NCBI RefSeq assembly: GCF_021728415.1
Contig: NZ_JAKKDV010000001.1
Location: forward strand, 663,977 to 727,976
Direction: 5' to 3'
Length of the DNA: 64,000 nt
Source of the DNA: Flaviramulus multivorans
Lineage (GTDB): Bacteria > Bacteroidota > Bacteroidia > Flavobacteriales > Flavobacteriaceae
Below, one piece after another: positions 27,435 through 37,623 of the stretch. How positions within the stretch are numbered: position 1 is the stretch's first letter; every line of letters begins with the position of its first letter. A program made the translations under genes and the position numbers. Under the pieces are notes generated by a model. The model ran no database searches. It was not told the DNA's origin and was given only the letters and a program-made list of their open reading frames with translations.

Positions 27435-28514
27435 ATGAAAAAAGAGTACATTATATTACAAACAGTAGCACCAGATTATAGGAGTAAATTATACTATTAC
27501 ATTAAGCAAGAATTTGGTGAAGCATTTGCTGTATATGCTGGTTTAGAGTATTTTGAAACTACAGTAAAAACAGACCAAAGCATTTCAGGATTTAAACAAA
27601 TAAAAAACCACTTTTTATTTAATCGCACTTTCTTAATACAAACAGGAATGTGGAAAGATGTTATAAAATGTAAAATCCTAGTCATGGAAATGAATCCAAG
27701 GATTATTTCAAATTGGATTACCTTGATTGTCAGAAAGTTTCTTAACAAAAAAACCATTTTATGGGGTCATGCTTGGCCAAGGTCTGGAAGCCAAAGCAAA
27801 ACAGATAAATTAAGAAAAATAATGCGCGGCTTGGGAGATAGTATAATTGTATATACTAAATCTCAAAAAGAAGAATTAGTAGCCGCAGAACCACATTTAA
27901 AAGTTAATTTCGCACCAAATGCGCTTTATTTTAAAAACGAAATGGTTGTTGGTAATCAAAATCCTAAAGAAATAAACCATTTAATTTATGTAGGAAGGCT
28001 AACCCCTTTAAAAAAACCAAAATTATTATTGCAGGCATTCCATAAGGCTCTTCCCAACCTCGAAGATAATATAAAACTTGTTTTTGTAGGAGATGGAGAA
28101 GAAAGGCCCGATTTAGAAGCATATGTGGAAAAACACAATTTAGAAGGTAAAGTAATTTTAACTGGACATATTTCAGATTATTCAAAATTAGCAGAATTCT
28201 ATTCAAAAGCACTTTTTAGTGTATCACCTGGTTATATTGGATTATCTGTAACTCAAAGTTTTGGTTTTGGGGTTCCAATGTTGGTTTCGAAAACCGAAAA
28301 CCATTCACCAGAAATTGAAGCAGTAATTAAGAATGAAAATGCACTTTTTTTTGAAACAGATAATTTAGAAAGTTTAAAAAATAAAATTTTGGGAATCTAT
28401 CAGAATAAGCAGAGTTGGATGCAAAAGCGTGAAGATATTAGTAATTATTGTAAAGAAAAATATTCAATAAATGCAATGGGAAACACTTTTATTAAATTAT
28501 TTCGCGAACAATAA
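27435..28514 (+). CDS. Glycosyltransferase, GT4-like
   Basis: The 359-residue GT-B fold protein has a C-terminal donor-binding half beginning at YVGRLTPLKKPKLLLQAF (near 185) and continuing through VGDGEERPDLE and GHISDYSKLAEFYSKA. The usual E-x7-E region is replaced by SPGYIGLSVTQSFGFGVP, a GT4 variant. The TTG at 27432 also opens the frame, but the ATG at 27435 is better. It is a cytoplasmic or peripheral membrane enzyme that adds one sugar to the lipid-linked repeat unit. The first glycosyltransferase gene after the dideoxysugar cassette is a fair candidate to use that sugar. Confidence 0.85.
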   Translation: MKKEYIILQTVAPDYRSKLYYYIKQEFGEAFAVYAGLEYFETTVKTDQSISGFKQIKNHFLFNRTFLIQTGMWKDVIKCKILVMEMNPRIISNWITLIVRKFLNKKTILWGHAWPRSGSQSKTDKLRKIMRGLGDSIIVYTKSQKEELVAAEPHLKVNFAPNALYFKNEMVVGNQNPKEINHLIYVGRLTPLKKPKLLLQAFHKALPNLEDNIKLVFVGDGEERPDLEAYVEKHNLEGKVILTGHISDYSKLAEFYSKALFSVSPGYIGLSVTQSFGFGVPMLVSKTENHSPEIEAVIKNENALFFETDNLESLKNKILGIYQNKQSWMQKREDISNYCKEKYSINAMGNTFIKLFREQ

Positions 28515-28516
28515 TA

Positions 28517-29614
28517 ATGAGTAAAAATAAAAAGTATATAAATGTTTTACTTATTGGCCCTATATCTCCACCAGTTACGGGATGTAGTGTTGTAAATGAT
28601 TTAGTGTTAGAAAAACTAAATCAGGAGGAGAATTTTAATGTTACTATAATAAATAGAGCTTATCCAGAGTTTAATGAAGCTATTGGAGAGTTTTCGTTTA
28701 AAAAAGTGTTTTTTTACTTTAGCCAGTATTTTCAAGCTGTTAAAATTTTTAAAGCAGATATTACTTATATAGCCATAGGTTTAACCTTTTTTGGTGTTTT
28801 AAAAGATGCTCCTTTTGTTTTTATCTCTAAGCTTTTAGGAAAACAGGTGGTTATACATGTGCATGGGAACTATTTAAAAATGCAATATGCTTTGCTTTCT
28901 GGTTTTAAGAAAAAACTATTTCACTATGTCCTTTCTAGGGCTAACAAGGGTATTGTATCATCAGAACTTTTAAAAGACAATTTAACTCCTTTTTTAGCTC
29001 AAGATAAGATCTTTTGGATGCCTTATTTCGTAGAAAAAACACTTAAGAATATTACAGAAGAAGATGCGGTAAATACCAATGGATTAAACATACTTTGGTT
29101 AAGTAATTTAATGGAAGGGAAAGGCATTTTTGATGTATTTGAGGCATTAAATATTTTAAATAGTAAAGGGGTGCCTTACAAAGCAAAAATTGTAGGCGGA
29201 ATTGATGAAGAACAGAAAGACAAAATATTGAACTATATAAATTCCAATCCTAATATAGAATATTCAAAACCTATTAGAGGGCAAGAAAAAGTGGATGTCT
29301 ATAAAATTTCAAATGTTTTTATTTTGCCAACCTATTACAATATGGAAGGTCAACCTATAGCCTTATTAGAAGCTATGTTAACGGGGCATATTATTATAAC
29401 CACAGATCATGCGGGTATTTTAGATATTTGTTCAGATAAAAATGGTTATATCGTTAACAAAAGAGATCCCGAGCAAATTGCAGAAAAATTAGAATATATA
29501 TTCAGTAATATAAAAGGTTTTAAGGATATCATGGTTTACAATCATCATTACGCAAAAAATACTTTTAGGCCTGAAGATTTCATTAATAGACTTGCGGATA
29601 TTTTGAAGAAATAA
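28517..29614 (+). CDS. Glycosyltransferase, GT4-like
   Basis: The 365-residue protein opens with GPISPPVTGCSVVND, the acceptor-side start common to GT4 enzymes. It has HVHGNYLKMQ near 115 and the donor-side region LSNLMEGKGIFDVFEAL. The E-x7-E-type motif MEGQPIALLEAMLTG is near 278. It starts two bases after the preceding glycosyltransferase gene and ends 10 bases before the flippase gene, so it is in the same operon. Donor and acceptor sugars cannot be read from the sequence. Confidence 0.87.
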   Translation: MSKNKKYINVLLIGPISPPVTGCSVVNDLVLEKLNQEENFNVTIINRAYPEFNEAIGEFSFKKVFFYFSQYFQAVKIFKADITYIAIGLTFFGVLKDAPFVFISKLLGKQVVIHVHGNYLKMQYALLSGFKKKLFHYVLSRANKGIVSSELLKDNLTPFLAQDKIFWMPYFVEKTLKNITEEDAVNTNGLNILWLSNLMEGKGIFDVFEALNILNSKGVPYKAKIVGGIDEEQKDKILNYINSNPNIEYSKPIRGQEKVDVYKISNVFILPTYYNMEGQPIALLEAMLTGHIIITTDHAGILDICSDKNGYIVNKRDPEQIAEKLEYIFSNIKGFKDIMVYNHHYAKNTFRPEDFINRLADILKK

Positions 29615-29624
29615 TTACATAAAC

Positions 29625-30887
29625 ATGAACTTATTTCAAAAAATATTAAGAGGATTAGCAAACAAGGAAAAGAAAATTGTTGTTCAAAATTTTTTCTCGC
29701 TAATATTATTACAAGGGGCTAATTATATTTTACCATTATTAGTGCTACCTTATTTGGTAAGAGTAATAGGAGCTGAAAAATTTGGATTAGTCATGTTCGC
29801 TCAATCTCTAGGCATTTTTTTAACTGTTTTTGTAGACTTTGGTTTTAATATAAGCGGTACGCGAGAAATATCTTTGGCCAGAGAAGACAAAACAAAAACT
29901 GGCGAAATTTTTTTGGCAATAATGATAATTAAATTAGGGTTATTAATAGTGGCCTTTGGCATTCTCTTTTTAATTGTAAATTTTTTCACAAGGTTTAGTG
30001 TTGATGCGGAAATTTATTTACTAAGTTTTGGAGTTGTTATTGGTCAAGCATTATTTCCTGTATGGTTTTTTCAGGGTATTGAAAAAATGAAGTTTGTTAC
30101 TATCATTAACATTTTGGCGAAAGTTATATTTACGGCTTTAGTCTTTTTTCTAATAAAAACAGAATTAGATTATTTTAAGGTACCTATATATAATTCATTA
30201 GGTTTTATAGTTTCGGGTTTAATAGGCTTTCTTTTAAGCTTTAAATATTTTAAGTATAAGCTGCCGTCAAGTAAACTAATAAGACAATTACTAACAGATA
30301 GCTTTAGTTTATTTGTTTCCAACTTTGCTACCAGTCTTTATACAGCGAGTAATGTTTTTGTTTTGGGTTTGTTTTCAGGAAATATTATTGCTGGAGTTTA
30401 TTCTAGTATGGAAAAGCTTATTTTAGCTGTTAAAAATGTTTATGTGCCTTTATACCAAGCTTTATACCCTTGGGTGGCAAGACAAAGAGATGGAGAAAAA
30501 AAACATATTATAAATAAAATAATGCCACCAGTATTTGTTATAAGCACCTTAATTACGGTTGTAATCTTATTGTTTTCAAAAAGCATTTTGTCATTAGTAT
30601 ATGATGACAGTTTAATTACCAGTTATGCCAGTGTGTTTAGAATATTAAGTTTTATTTCTATTTTCTCTGGTTTGAATATGCTGTATAACATGTTATATTT
30701 TCCAGCAATTAAGCGTTATAAAGTAAGGATGAACATATTAGTTTTTGGAGGGATATTTAACATGATAATGAATTTAATTTTTGTTCAATTTTTTGGTATT
30801 TATGGGATAGCTGTAATAGTAACGATAACCGAGCTTCTGCTGGTTTTTATTGGTTTCTATTATTTTAAAAGATTAAAAACTTTATGA
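29625..30887 (+). CDS. Wzx-type oligosaccharide flippase
   Basis: The 420-residue protein has about twelve membrane segments and the N-terminal block NFFSLILLQGANYILPLLVLP typical of the PST/MATE-like oligosaccharide flippases, followed by RVIGAEKFGLVMFAQS. It should move the undecaprenyl-linked repeat unit from the cytoplasmic to the periplasmic face. It overlaps the Wzy-like polymerase gene by four bases (ATGA), fitting a coupled export and polymerisation step. Confidence 0.92.
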   Translation: MNLFQKILRGLANKEKKIVVQNFFSLILLQGANYILPLLVLPYLVRVIGAEKFGLVMFAQSLGIFLTVFVDFGFNISGTREISLAREDKTKTGEIFLAIMIIKLGLLIVAFGILFLIVNFFTRFSVDAEIYLLSFGVVIGQALFPVWFFQGIEKMKFVTIINILAKVIFTALVFFLIKTELDYFKVPIYNSLGFIVSGLIGFLLSFKYFKYKLPSSKLIRQLLTDSFSLFVSNFATSLYTASNVFVLGLFSGNIIAGVYSSMEKLILAVKNVYVPLYQALYPWVARQRDGEKKHIINKIMPPVFVISTLITVVILLFSKSILSLVYDDSLITSYASVFRILSFISIFSGLNMLYNMLYFPAIKRYKVRMNILVFGGIFNMIMNLIFVQFFGIYGIAVIVTITELLLVFIGFYYFKRLKTL

Positions 30888-32191
30888 TGCAGCATTTAAT
30901 TTCAACTTTATTTATTATCGAATTTCTATTGGTTCTATTCTCCCTCTTGCAGAATCTATTCAATAAAGGAGTAAATTTTAAGGCAGGACTATCATTTGCA
31001 CTACTCTTTTTTGTCTTTATCCCAGTTTGGATAATGATATTAAGTGGCGTATTACTACTATCTGAAAAAGATTTCTACTATACAACTGTTAATCATGTAG
31101 TTTTAAAATCTAATATTGACACTTCATTTGTATTAATAGCATTTATTTTTTCCATAATAGTTTATTTATACATTCCATCTAAAATTAACAACAAAAAACA
31201 AGGCGCTAATATTTTTAAACCAAGTATTAAATATTACCTTATTATTTACATTGTTGGGATGCTGTTTGTTTTTATTGGCTCTGGCTTACTTGAAGGTGGA
31301 AATTGGTATCAAAACAGGCATCATTTTTTTAAATCTTCAGGAGCGATTGCAGTTTTAGTTGCATTTATTATTAATTCAGCAAAAGTACTAGTAATTTCAT
31401 CAATAGTATATAAATGGATAAAAGGCGAGTTGAACTTTTTTAAATTTTTATTTTTTGTTGTTTCTTTTGCTTTTTTAGATATGTTTTTTTCAGGAAATAG
31501 AATATATTTATTTTGTACAGCAATTATTATTGGACTTTTACTGTTTAAAAAATATCCTAAGAAAACACTAATATCTTTTCCAATATTAGTGCCTAGTGTT
31601 TTTGTTTTAGGTTACTTTGCCTCAATTTTTAGACATATGAGAGGACCTTTATTCGCAGAAGGCCTACCTACATGGAATATTTTTGTCGAATCTCTAAAAA
31701 GGGCTATGCTTCTGGAGCCCCCTAATTTCACTTATTTTTTTATTGGTATATCAGAATCTGTTAACGTAAATGTAATGTACGATTTATTCAGAGGGTATAA
31801 TGATTTTTTGTACGGAGCCACTTACTTAAAACCATTTGTATTTTATTTACCAAGGTCTATTTGGGAAAATAAGCCACAAAGTATCACGGTTTTAGCAGCC
31901 GATTATTTAGGAGGAGCTTCCTTAGTTACTACTGTAATAGGAGAAATGTACATGAATTTTTATTTATTTGGAATAATAATTCTACCAATTTTACTTTGGT
32001 ATACGGATGTTTTGTTAACAAATGCCCTGAAGAGCTATGGATTAATGTCCAATATTGTGATGTTTTTTTTTGGAATACTTATCTTTAGGATGCCATTTTC
32101 AGACGAGTTTTTGGTATTCGTTTTCTTGGTAATCATACTTAAAGCATTTCATTATTTTAAAAAGTTTAGGTTCGTAATTAAATCAGTTTAG
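30884..32191 (+). CDS. Wzy-like oligosaccharide repeat-unit polymerase
   Basis: The 435-residue protein has around twelve hydrophobic segments with a larger loop near residues 270-330 (FRHMRGPLF...PRSIWENKPQS). The block SLVTTVIGEMYMNFYLFG near the end is the recognisable element of the oligosaccharide repeat-unit polymerase family. It would join repeat units in the periplasmic leaflet, with length control by the Wzz-like protein. The start is at the ATGA overlap with the flippase; a second ATG follows at once. Sequence identity within Wzy families is low, so the call rests on topology, this block and position. Confidence 0.82.
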   Translation: MMQHLISTLFIIEFLLVLFSLLQNLFNKGVNFKAGLSFALLFFVFIPVWIMILSGVLLLSEKDFYYTTVNHVVLKSNIDTSFVLIAFIFSIIVYLYIPSKINNKKQGANIFKPSIKYYLIIYIVGMLFVFIGSGLLEGGNWYQNRHHFFKSSGAIAVLVAFIINSAKVLVISSIVYKWIKGELNFFKFLFFVVSFAFLDMFFSGNRIYLFCTAIIIGLLLFKKYPKKTLISFPILVPSVFVLGYFASIFRHMRGPLFAEGLPTWNIFVESLKRAMLLEPPNFTYFFIGISESVNVNVMYDLFRGYNDFLYGATYLKPFVFYLPRSIWENKPQSITVLAADYLGGASLVTTVIGEMYMNFYLFGIIILPILLWYTDVLLTNALKSYGLMSNIVMFFFGILIFRMPFSDEFLVFVFLVIILKAFHYFKKFRFVIKSV

Positions 32192-32194
32192 TAA

Positions 32195-33424
32195 ATGATG
32201 TGCAAGGACTTAATAAAAGAAAAACACATAGTCTTATCAGTGCTGATTTTTGCACTATTTCCAATAATACCTAATACTATAAAAGGATTTCCTATTATAT
32301 TACTATTTGTAGTGACTCTATTTAGTAATATAAAAAAGGAAATAAATTGGAAATGGTTATTAATAAATTCATCGCTTTTTTTTGCGTATTTAATAAGCCT
32401 TATTTATACTGAAAATATTAAAGTGGCGTTGGTTAAATTGGAGACAGGTCTTTCAATTTTAATAATTCCAATTATCTTCAATGGGTTTCTATCTCAGTAC
32501 AGTTTTGACAAAAAGTTAAAGATTAAATTTTTTAAAATTTTTATTATTTCATCCTTTTGTTTTTCGGTTCTTTCTTTACTTTTTATTGTTTCAGATAGCA
32601 CGACAAGTTATCATCTAAATTGGTATACAGATAAGTTCAGAAGCCAAATTGAGGATGTTCCTTTGATTGGACAACATCCAATTTACGCTTCAATATTTTT
32701 GTCATTATCAGTAATTTTCTTTTTAGACTTAGTAAATAAAAAATCGATTTTAGGCAAGCATAATTACCTATTCGTTTTATTTACTCTAACAAACGTATTT
32801 CTTTTGATAATATTAGTAAGTAAAGGCGTAATAATTAGCTTGCTATTGGTTTGTTTGGTTTATACTTTAAAAACAATGAAAAATTTTAGACTAACAATCC
32901 TTATCATATTTATTTCTATATTTTTTTTAACGTTTAATAGACGGTTTAATGAAGCACTTACAGTTGAAACACATACTCGAATAAATGAAAATTTTTCAAC
33001 TAGCATTAGAATTGGAATATATAAATGTGTATTTAAATTAATAAAAAATGAGCCTATTTTTGGTTATGGAATTGGAGATTCTCAACATGTTCTAAACCTT
33101 TGTTATGCTAATGAGAGCAACATACTTTTAAAGAACAGGTTTAATTCTCATAATCAATATTTAGATATAATTTTAAAAACAGGTGTGTTTGGATTCATGT
33201 TTTTCATTTATTTTTTGTATTCTAATTTTAAAAAAGCATTTAAAAACCAAAGTGAAGTATTGTCGTATATTTTATTTTTTTATGTGATAATACTCCTGAC
33301 GGAGAATATTTTAGTAAGACAATCAGGTGTAATTTTGTTTTTCTTTTTAGTTATTTTTTTAAACCATTCAAGTAAAATCTTAGAAGTTGATAAATATGAC
33401 AATTCAAAACCTGAACCTATATAA
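32195..33424 (+). CDS. O-antigen ligase-family (Wzy_C) membrane protein
   Basis: The 409-residue protein has about eleven membrane helices. The conserved region GYGIGDSQHVL, then NSHNQYLDIILKTGVFGF near 310-330, is the Wzy_C/WaaL signature region. Members either ligate a finished glycan to a lipid acceptor or polymerise repeat units. Because a Wzy-like polymerase gene is next to it, a ligase or second polymerase role is possible. Its last 29 bases overlap the acetyltransferase gene. Confidence 0.85.
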   Translation: MMCKDLIKEKHIVLSVLIFALFPIIPNTIKGFPIILLFVVTLFSNIKKEINWKWLLINSSLFFAYLISLIYTENIKVALVKLETGLSILIIPIIFNGFLSQYSFDKKLKIKFFKIFIISSFCFSVLSLLFIVSDSTTSYHLNWYTDKFRSQIEDVPLIGQHPIYASIFLSLSVIFFLDLVNKKSILGKHNYLFVLFTLTNVFLLIILVSKGVIISLLLVCLVYTLKTMKNFRLTILIIFISIFFLTFNRRFNEALTVETHTRINENFSTSIRIGIYKCVFKLIKNEPIFGYGIGDSQHVLNLCYANESNILLKNRFNSHNQYLDIILKTGVFGFMFFIYFLYSNFKKAFKNQSEVLSYILFFYVIILLTENILVRQSGVILFFFLVIFLNHSSKILEVDKYDNSKPEPI

Positions 33425-33947
33425 AACACCTGAAAATTTTAGAGGAAAACCTAAATTTATTGTTCAACTATGGTGGGTTGTGCAAAAAAGTTTGTTTAGA
33501 ACTTCTCCTCAAGTCTTATATGGCTGGAGGCGCTTTTTATTGCGCTGTTTTGGGGCTCAAATTGGCAAAAAAGTTATTATTAGACCCACAGCCCAAATTA
33601 CGTATCCTTGGAAAATTATAATTGGGGATTATAGTTGGATAGGAGATGATGTTGTACTCTACTCATTGGGAAAAATTGAAATTGGTAGTAATACAGTAAT
33701 TTCTCAAAGAAGCTATTTATGTACAGGAACTCATGATTACACAAAAATTGACTTCCCTATTTATGCAAAAAAAATAACCATTAAAAATCAATGTTGGTTA
33801 GCAACAGATGTTTTTGTGGCTCCAGGTAAAACAATTAAAGAAGGATGTATAGTAGGTGCACGGAGTTCGGTTTTTAATGATTTAGAGGAATTTTCAATTT
33901 ATGCAGGAACTCCTGCTAAACTAATAAGGAAACGAAAGGTTGAATAA
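33396..33947 (+). CDS. WcaF-like acetyltransferase
   Basis: The 183-residue protein (ATG at 33396; a TTG at 33387 also opens the frame) has a left-handed beta-helix of hexapeptide repeats. It includes IGKKVIIRPTAQITYPWKI, IGDYSWIGDDVVL and CTGTHDYTKIDFP, where His is the catalytic base in the family. These blocks and the LRCFGAQIG start are typical of the colanic-acid WcaF-type O-acetyltransferases. It should acetylate a sugar of the repeat unit with acetyl-CoA. The gene start lies 29 bases inside the end of the ligase-like gene, and the end overlaps the next glycosyltransferase gene by 8 bases. Confidence 0.9.
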   Translation: MTIQNLNLYKTPENFRGKPKFIVQLWWVVQKSLFRTSPQVLYGWRRFLLRCFGAQIGKKVIIRPTAQITYPWKIIIGDYSWIGDDVVLYSLGKIEIGSNTVISQRSYLCTGTHDYTKIDFPIYAKKITIKNQCWLATDVFVAPGKTIKEGCIVGARSSVFNDLEEFSIYAGTPAKLIRKRKVE

Positions 33948-35148
33948 AAAAATTATAATAATTGGAATAAACTATTACCCGGAAGATAGTGCTATAGGGC
34001 TTTATACAACACAGAAGGCAGAGTATTTAGCTCAAAATGGTTTTGATGTTACAGTAATAACAGGGTTTCCTTATTATCCTCAATGGAAAATTAGAGAGAA
34101 TTATAAAGCTAAGCCCTATTTAGCGAGAGAAGTTATAAATGGGGTTAAAGTTTTACGAAGCAAACAATATGTGCCAAGTAATCCAACATTTTCAAAAAGA
34201 ATAATTCATTTAATATCTTTTACTTTTGGTAATTTCCTTAATCTTTTTAGGGTTACTAAACCAGATATTGTTATTTCAATCATCCCTTTTACAACTTCTG
34301 CTTTACTTGGGTGGTTTTTAAAACTGAGGTATAAATCAAAATTATGGGTTCATATTCAAGACTTTGAGTTTGATGCCGCCATTGATTCTGGGTTACTTAA
34401 CGGGAATGTTAAAAATCTATTTAAAATATTAATCTCGATTGAGAAATGGATTCTGTCAAAGGCGGACATTGTTTCAACTATAAGCCACGGAATGATGAGT
34501 AAGTTGAACGAAAAGACAAATACAAGGACATATTATTTAACGAATTGGATAGATGTGTCATTATTTGTTAAGACTGAAAGTAATGTTCATCCATATTTAG
34601 AGTCCAATAGCTTCAAAATATTGTATTCAGGCAATATAGGCGCAAAGCAAGATTGGGGTTTCTTTTTAAAGTTTGTAAAAGAAATTGAGAAAATTCCAAA
34701 TATTGAAGTTATCCTAGTGGGAGAAGGTGCTGAAAAGGAAAAAGTACTAAGTTTTATCCAATCATATAACTTCGTAAAACACTATAATCTAGTGCCTTTT
34801 GAAGAATTACCCCTTTTATTATCGGGGGCAGATTTGCACATCTTATTTCAAAAAACGGATGTAATCGATACAGTAATGCCATCTAAATTATTGGGAATGA
34901 TGGCAAGTGGAAAGCCTTCAATAGTCACTGGTAATTTGAAAAGTGAAGTTGCTACAATTTTTAACGAATCAAAGGGAGGTTACTATTCTAATGGAAGCTC
35001 TGTAAAAGAGGTTATTGATTTTATAAGTAATTTAATAATTAACGATGAGTTAAGGGAGGAATTGGGGTACAATGCTCAAACTTACGTTAATAGAAATTAT
35101 TCTCAGAAAGAAGTTTTAGATAAATTTAGAAAAGAACTAATAAAATAA
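33940..35148 (+). CDS. Glycosyltransferase, WcaI-like (GT4)
   Basis: The 402-residue protein opens MNKKIIIIGINYYPEDSAIG from a TTG codon that overlaps the acetyltransferase stop. No in-frame ATG precedes the conserved NYYPED motif, so TTG is the likely start. ITGFPYYPQWKI near 50 and HIQDFEFDAAIDSG near 130 are WcaI-type features. The donor-side blocks are SGNIGAKQDWGFF and MPSKLLGMMASGKPS. It is a further glycosyltransferase of the repeat unit. A hairpin with a T tract starts within its stop codon, so it closes this transcription unit. Confidence 0.88.
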   Translation: MNKKIIIIGINYYPEDSAIGLYTTQKAEYLAQNGFDVTVITGFPYYPQWKIRENYKAKPYLAREVINGVKVLRSKQYVPSNPTFSKRIIHLISFTFGNFLNLFRVTKPDIVISIIPFTTSALLGWFLKLRYKSKLWVHIQDFEFDAAIDSGLLNGNVKNLFKILISIEKWILSKADIVSTISHGMMSKLNEKTNTRTYYLTNWIDVSLFVKTESNVHPYLESNSFKILYSGNIGAKQDWGFFLKFVKEIEKIPNIEVILVGEGAEKEKVLSFIQSYNFVKHYNLVPFEELPLLLSGADLHILFQKTDVIDTVMPSKLLGMMASGKPSIVTGNLKSEVATIFNESKGGYYSNGSSVKEVIDFISNLIINDELREELGYNAQTYVNRNYSQKEVLDKFRKELIK

Positions 35149-35174
35149 GAAGACAATTCTATTCTTCTTTTTTT
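35147..35174 (+). terminator. Probable rho-independent terminator after the WcaI-like gene
   Basis: AAGAAGA at 35147-35153 pairs with TCTTCTT at 35163-35169 across a 9-base loop, followed by five more T. The stem is AT-rich and overlaps the stop codon of the gene, so strength is moderate. A new promoter box follows at 35181, which supports a unit boundary. Confidence 0.6.
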
Positions 35175-35180
35175 AGAACT

Positions 35181-35188
35181 TATATTTG
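35181..35188 (+). promoter_or_regulatory. Putative -7 promoter box of the ugd-uxs-wcaJ unit
   Basis: TATATTTG fits TAnnTTTG and lies 18 bases before the ATG at 35207. It directly follows the hairpin at 35147-35174. Confidence 0.5.
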
Positions 35189-35206
35189 TATTAATTAAAA
35201 ACACGA

Positions 35207-36613
35207 ATGATGACCATTAAAAACATTTGCTGCATTGGAGCTGGGTATGTAGGAGGACCAACTATGAGCGTCATTGCTCAAAAATGCCCAAACATAAAGG
35301 TGACAGTGGTAGATATTAATGAAGACAGGATTGCAGCATGGAATCATAAAGATTTGAGTAGGTTGCCTGTTTATGAACCAGGTTTAGACAAAGTAGTTGA
35401 AGAGGCCAGAGGAAGAAATTTGTTTTTTTCTACAGAAGTTGATAAGGCTATAAATGATGCTGACATGATTTTTATTTCGGTAAATACGCCAACTAAAACC
35501 TATGGTAAAGGAAAAGGAATGGCGGCAGATTTAAAATATATAGAATTATGTGCTCGTCAAATAGCTCGGGTAGCAAAGCAAGATAAAATCGTTGTCGAGA
35601 AGTCGACTCTACCTGTTAGAACAGCATCAGCCATTAAAAGTATTTTAGAGAATACTGGAAACGGTGTTCAATTTCAAATACTTTCAAATCCTGAGTTTTT
35701 GGCTGAAGGAACTGCGGTACAAGACTTATTACATCCGGATAGAGTTTTAATAGGTGGTGACACAACACAAGAAGGACAAAAAGCTATACAAGCTTTAGTT
35801 GATATTTATGCAAATTGGATTCCTAATGAGCGTATTTTAACTACAAATGTATGGTCATCAGAATTATCGAAACTTACAGCCAACGCTTTTTTAGCACAAC
35901 GCGTATCTTCCATAAACGCCATGTCTGTAATATGTGAAAATACAGGAGCCGATATTAACGAAGTTTCCAAAGCTATAGGAATGGACAGTAGAATTGGGCC
36001 AAAATTTTTAAAAGCATCCGTTGGTTTCGGTGGGTCTTGTTTTCAAAAGGACATTCTAAATTTAGTCTATATTGCAAAAACGTATGGCTTAGATGAGGTG
36101 GCTGATTATTGGGAACAAGTTGTTTTGATGAACGATTATCAAAAAAACAGGTTTTCAGATAATATTGTTAGTACACTATACAATACAGTGTCAGGTAAAA
36201 AAATAACATTTTTTGGTTGGGCGTTTAAAAAAGATACAAATGATACGCGTGAATCCGCAGCTATTAAAGTAGCTGATAACTTATTAAGCGAAAAGGCAAA
36301 TTTATCAGTTTACGACCCCAAAGTTACTGAAGAACGTATTTATGCTGATTTAGACTATTTAAATTCTCGCTCGGAAGAAGAGAACAGGAAGCTATTGAAA
36401 GTTCAAAATAATCCTTACAATGCAATTAAGAATTCTCACGCTATTGCTATTTTAACTGAATGGGATGAGTTTAAAACCTATGATTGGCAAAAAATATACG
36501 ATAATATGCATAAACCAGCATTTATTTTTGATGGCAGAGGTATTTTAGATACAAAAGCTTTAAGTAAGATTGGTTTTATATGCTACAAAATTGGAAGTGC
36601 TACAACTGTTTAA
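35207..36613 (+). CDS. ugd: UDP-glucose 6-dehydrogenase
   Basis: The 468-residue enzyme oxidises UDP-glucose to UDP-glucuronate with two NAD+. It has the N-terminal NAD site CIGAGYVGG at residues 9-17, [10 protein letters not shown] at 131-140, [12 protein letters not shown] near 159 and the catalytic Cys278 in [10 protein letters not shown]. The C-terminal domain contains [16 protein letters not shown]. The sequence is of the longer, eukaryote-like UGDH type, shared by many bacteria. A second ATG is at 35210. The next gene uses the product to make UDP-xylose. Confidence 0.96.
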   Translation: MMTIKNICCIGAGYVGGPTMSVIAQKCPNIKVTVVDINEDRIAAWNHKDLSRLPVYEPGLDKVVEEARGRNLFFSTEVDKAINDADMIFISVNTPTKTYGKGKGMAADLKYIELCARQIARVAKQDKIVVEKSTLPVRTASAIKSILENTGNGVQFQILSNPEFLAEGTAVQDLLHPDRVLIGGDTTQEGQKAIQALVDIYANWIPNERILTTNVWSSELSKLTANAFLAQRVSSINAMSVICENTGADINEVSKAIGMDSRIGPKFLKASVGFGGSCFQKDILNLVYIAKTYGLDEVADYWEQVVLMNDYQKNRFSDNIVSTLYNTVSGKKITFFGWAFKKDTNDTRESAAIKVADNLLSEKANLSVYDPKVTEERIYADLDYLNSRSEEENRKLLKVQNNPYNAIKNSHAIAILTEWDEFKTYDWQKIYDNMHKPAFIFDGRGILDTKALSKIGFICYKIGSATTV

Positions 36614-36635
36614 ACATCTTATAAGCAAAAAATAA

Positions 36636-37622
36636 ATGAAAAAAGTTTTAATTACTGGTGCTGCGGGGTTTTTGGGATCACATTTATGCGATCGATTTAT
36701 AAAGGAAGGTTATTTTGTGATTGCTATGGATAATTTTATTACTGGCAATAAAAAAAACATTCAACATTTTGAAGGGAATCAAAACTTTACATTCATTCAT
36801 CACGACGTTACAAAGCATATAAATATAGATGGAAATTTGGATTATATTTTACATTTTGCTTCACCAGCAAGTCCAATAGATTATTTAAAAATACCCATTC
36901 AAACATTAAAAGTAGGGTCTTTAGGGACTCATAATTTATTAGGTTTAGCTAAAGCTAAAAACGCGAGAATACTTATTGCATCAACCTCAGAAGTATACGG
37001 AGATCCATTAGTGCACCCTCAAACTGAAGATTATTATGGGAACGTAAATACCATTGGGCCCAGAGGAGTTTATGATGAAGCAAAACGTTTCCAAGAATCT
37101 ATTACCATGGCGTATCATAGATTTCATGGTTTGGAAACGCGAATAGTTCGAATTTTTAACACCTATGGTCCAAGAATGCGCCTCAACGATGGTCGTGTTA
37201 TACCTGCATTTATGGGGCAAGCATTAAGAGGAGAAGATTTAACTGTTTTTGGAGATGGTTCTCAGACCAGATCTTTTTGCTATGTTGATGATCAAGTTGA
37301 GGGTATTTATAGATTGCTTTTAAGCGATTATGTAGGACCGGTTAATATCGGTAATCCTCATGAAATAAGTATTAAAGAGTTTGCAGAAGAAATTATAAAA
37401 TTAACAGGAACTACTCAAAAAACAATTTACAAAGCCCTACCTGTTAATGACCCAATGCAAAGGCAACCGGATATTAGTTTAGCAAAAAAACTATTAGGAT
37501 GGGAACCAAAAATAGGTAGGGAACAAGGAATGAAAATTACTTTTGATTATTTTAGAAGTTTGACGAAAGAAGAGCTTTATATAAGTGAACATAGAGATTT
37601 TAAAAATTTCATAAAAAAATAA
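36636..37622 (+). CDS. uxs: UDP-glucuronate decarboxylase (UDP-xylose synthase)
   Basis: The 328-residue extended SDR decarboxylates UDP-glucuronate to UDP-xylose. It has [12 protein letters not shown] at residues 6-17, [17 protein letters not shown] near 71, STSEVYGDP near 111, and the catalytic block [12 protein letters not shown] near 140. These are diagnostic of UXS. It starts 22 bases after ugd, so UDP-glucose flows to UDP-xylose within one operon. Xylose, glucuronate or both may be in the polymer. Confidence 0.95.
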   Translation: MKKVLITGAAGFLGSHLCDRFIKEGYFVIAMDNFITGNKKNIQHFEGNQNFTFIHHDVTKHINIDGNLDYILHFASPASPIDYLKIPIQTLKVGSLGTHNLLGLAKAKNARILIASTSEVYGDPLVHPQTEDYYGNVNTIGPRGVYDEAKRFQESITMAYHRFHGLETRIVRIFNTYGPRMRLNDGRVIPAFMGQALRGEDLTVFGDGSQTRSFCYVDDQVEGIYRLLLSDYVGPVNIGNPHEISIKEFAEEIIKLTGTTQKTIYKALPVNDPMQRQPDISLAKKLLGWEPKIGREQGMKITFDYFRSLTKEELYISEHRDFKNFIKK

Positions 37623-37623
37623 T

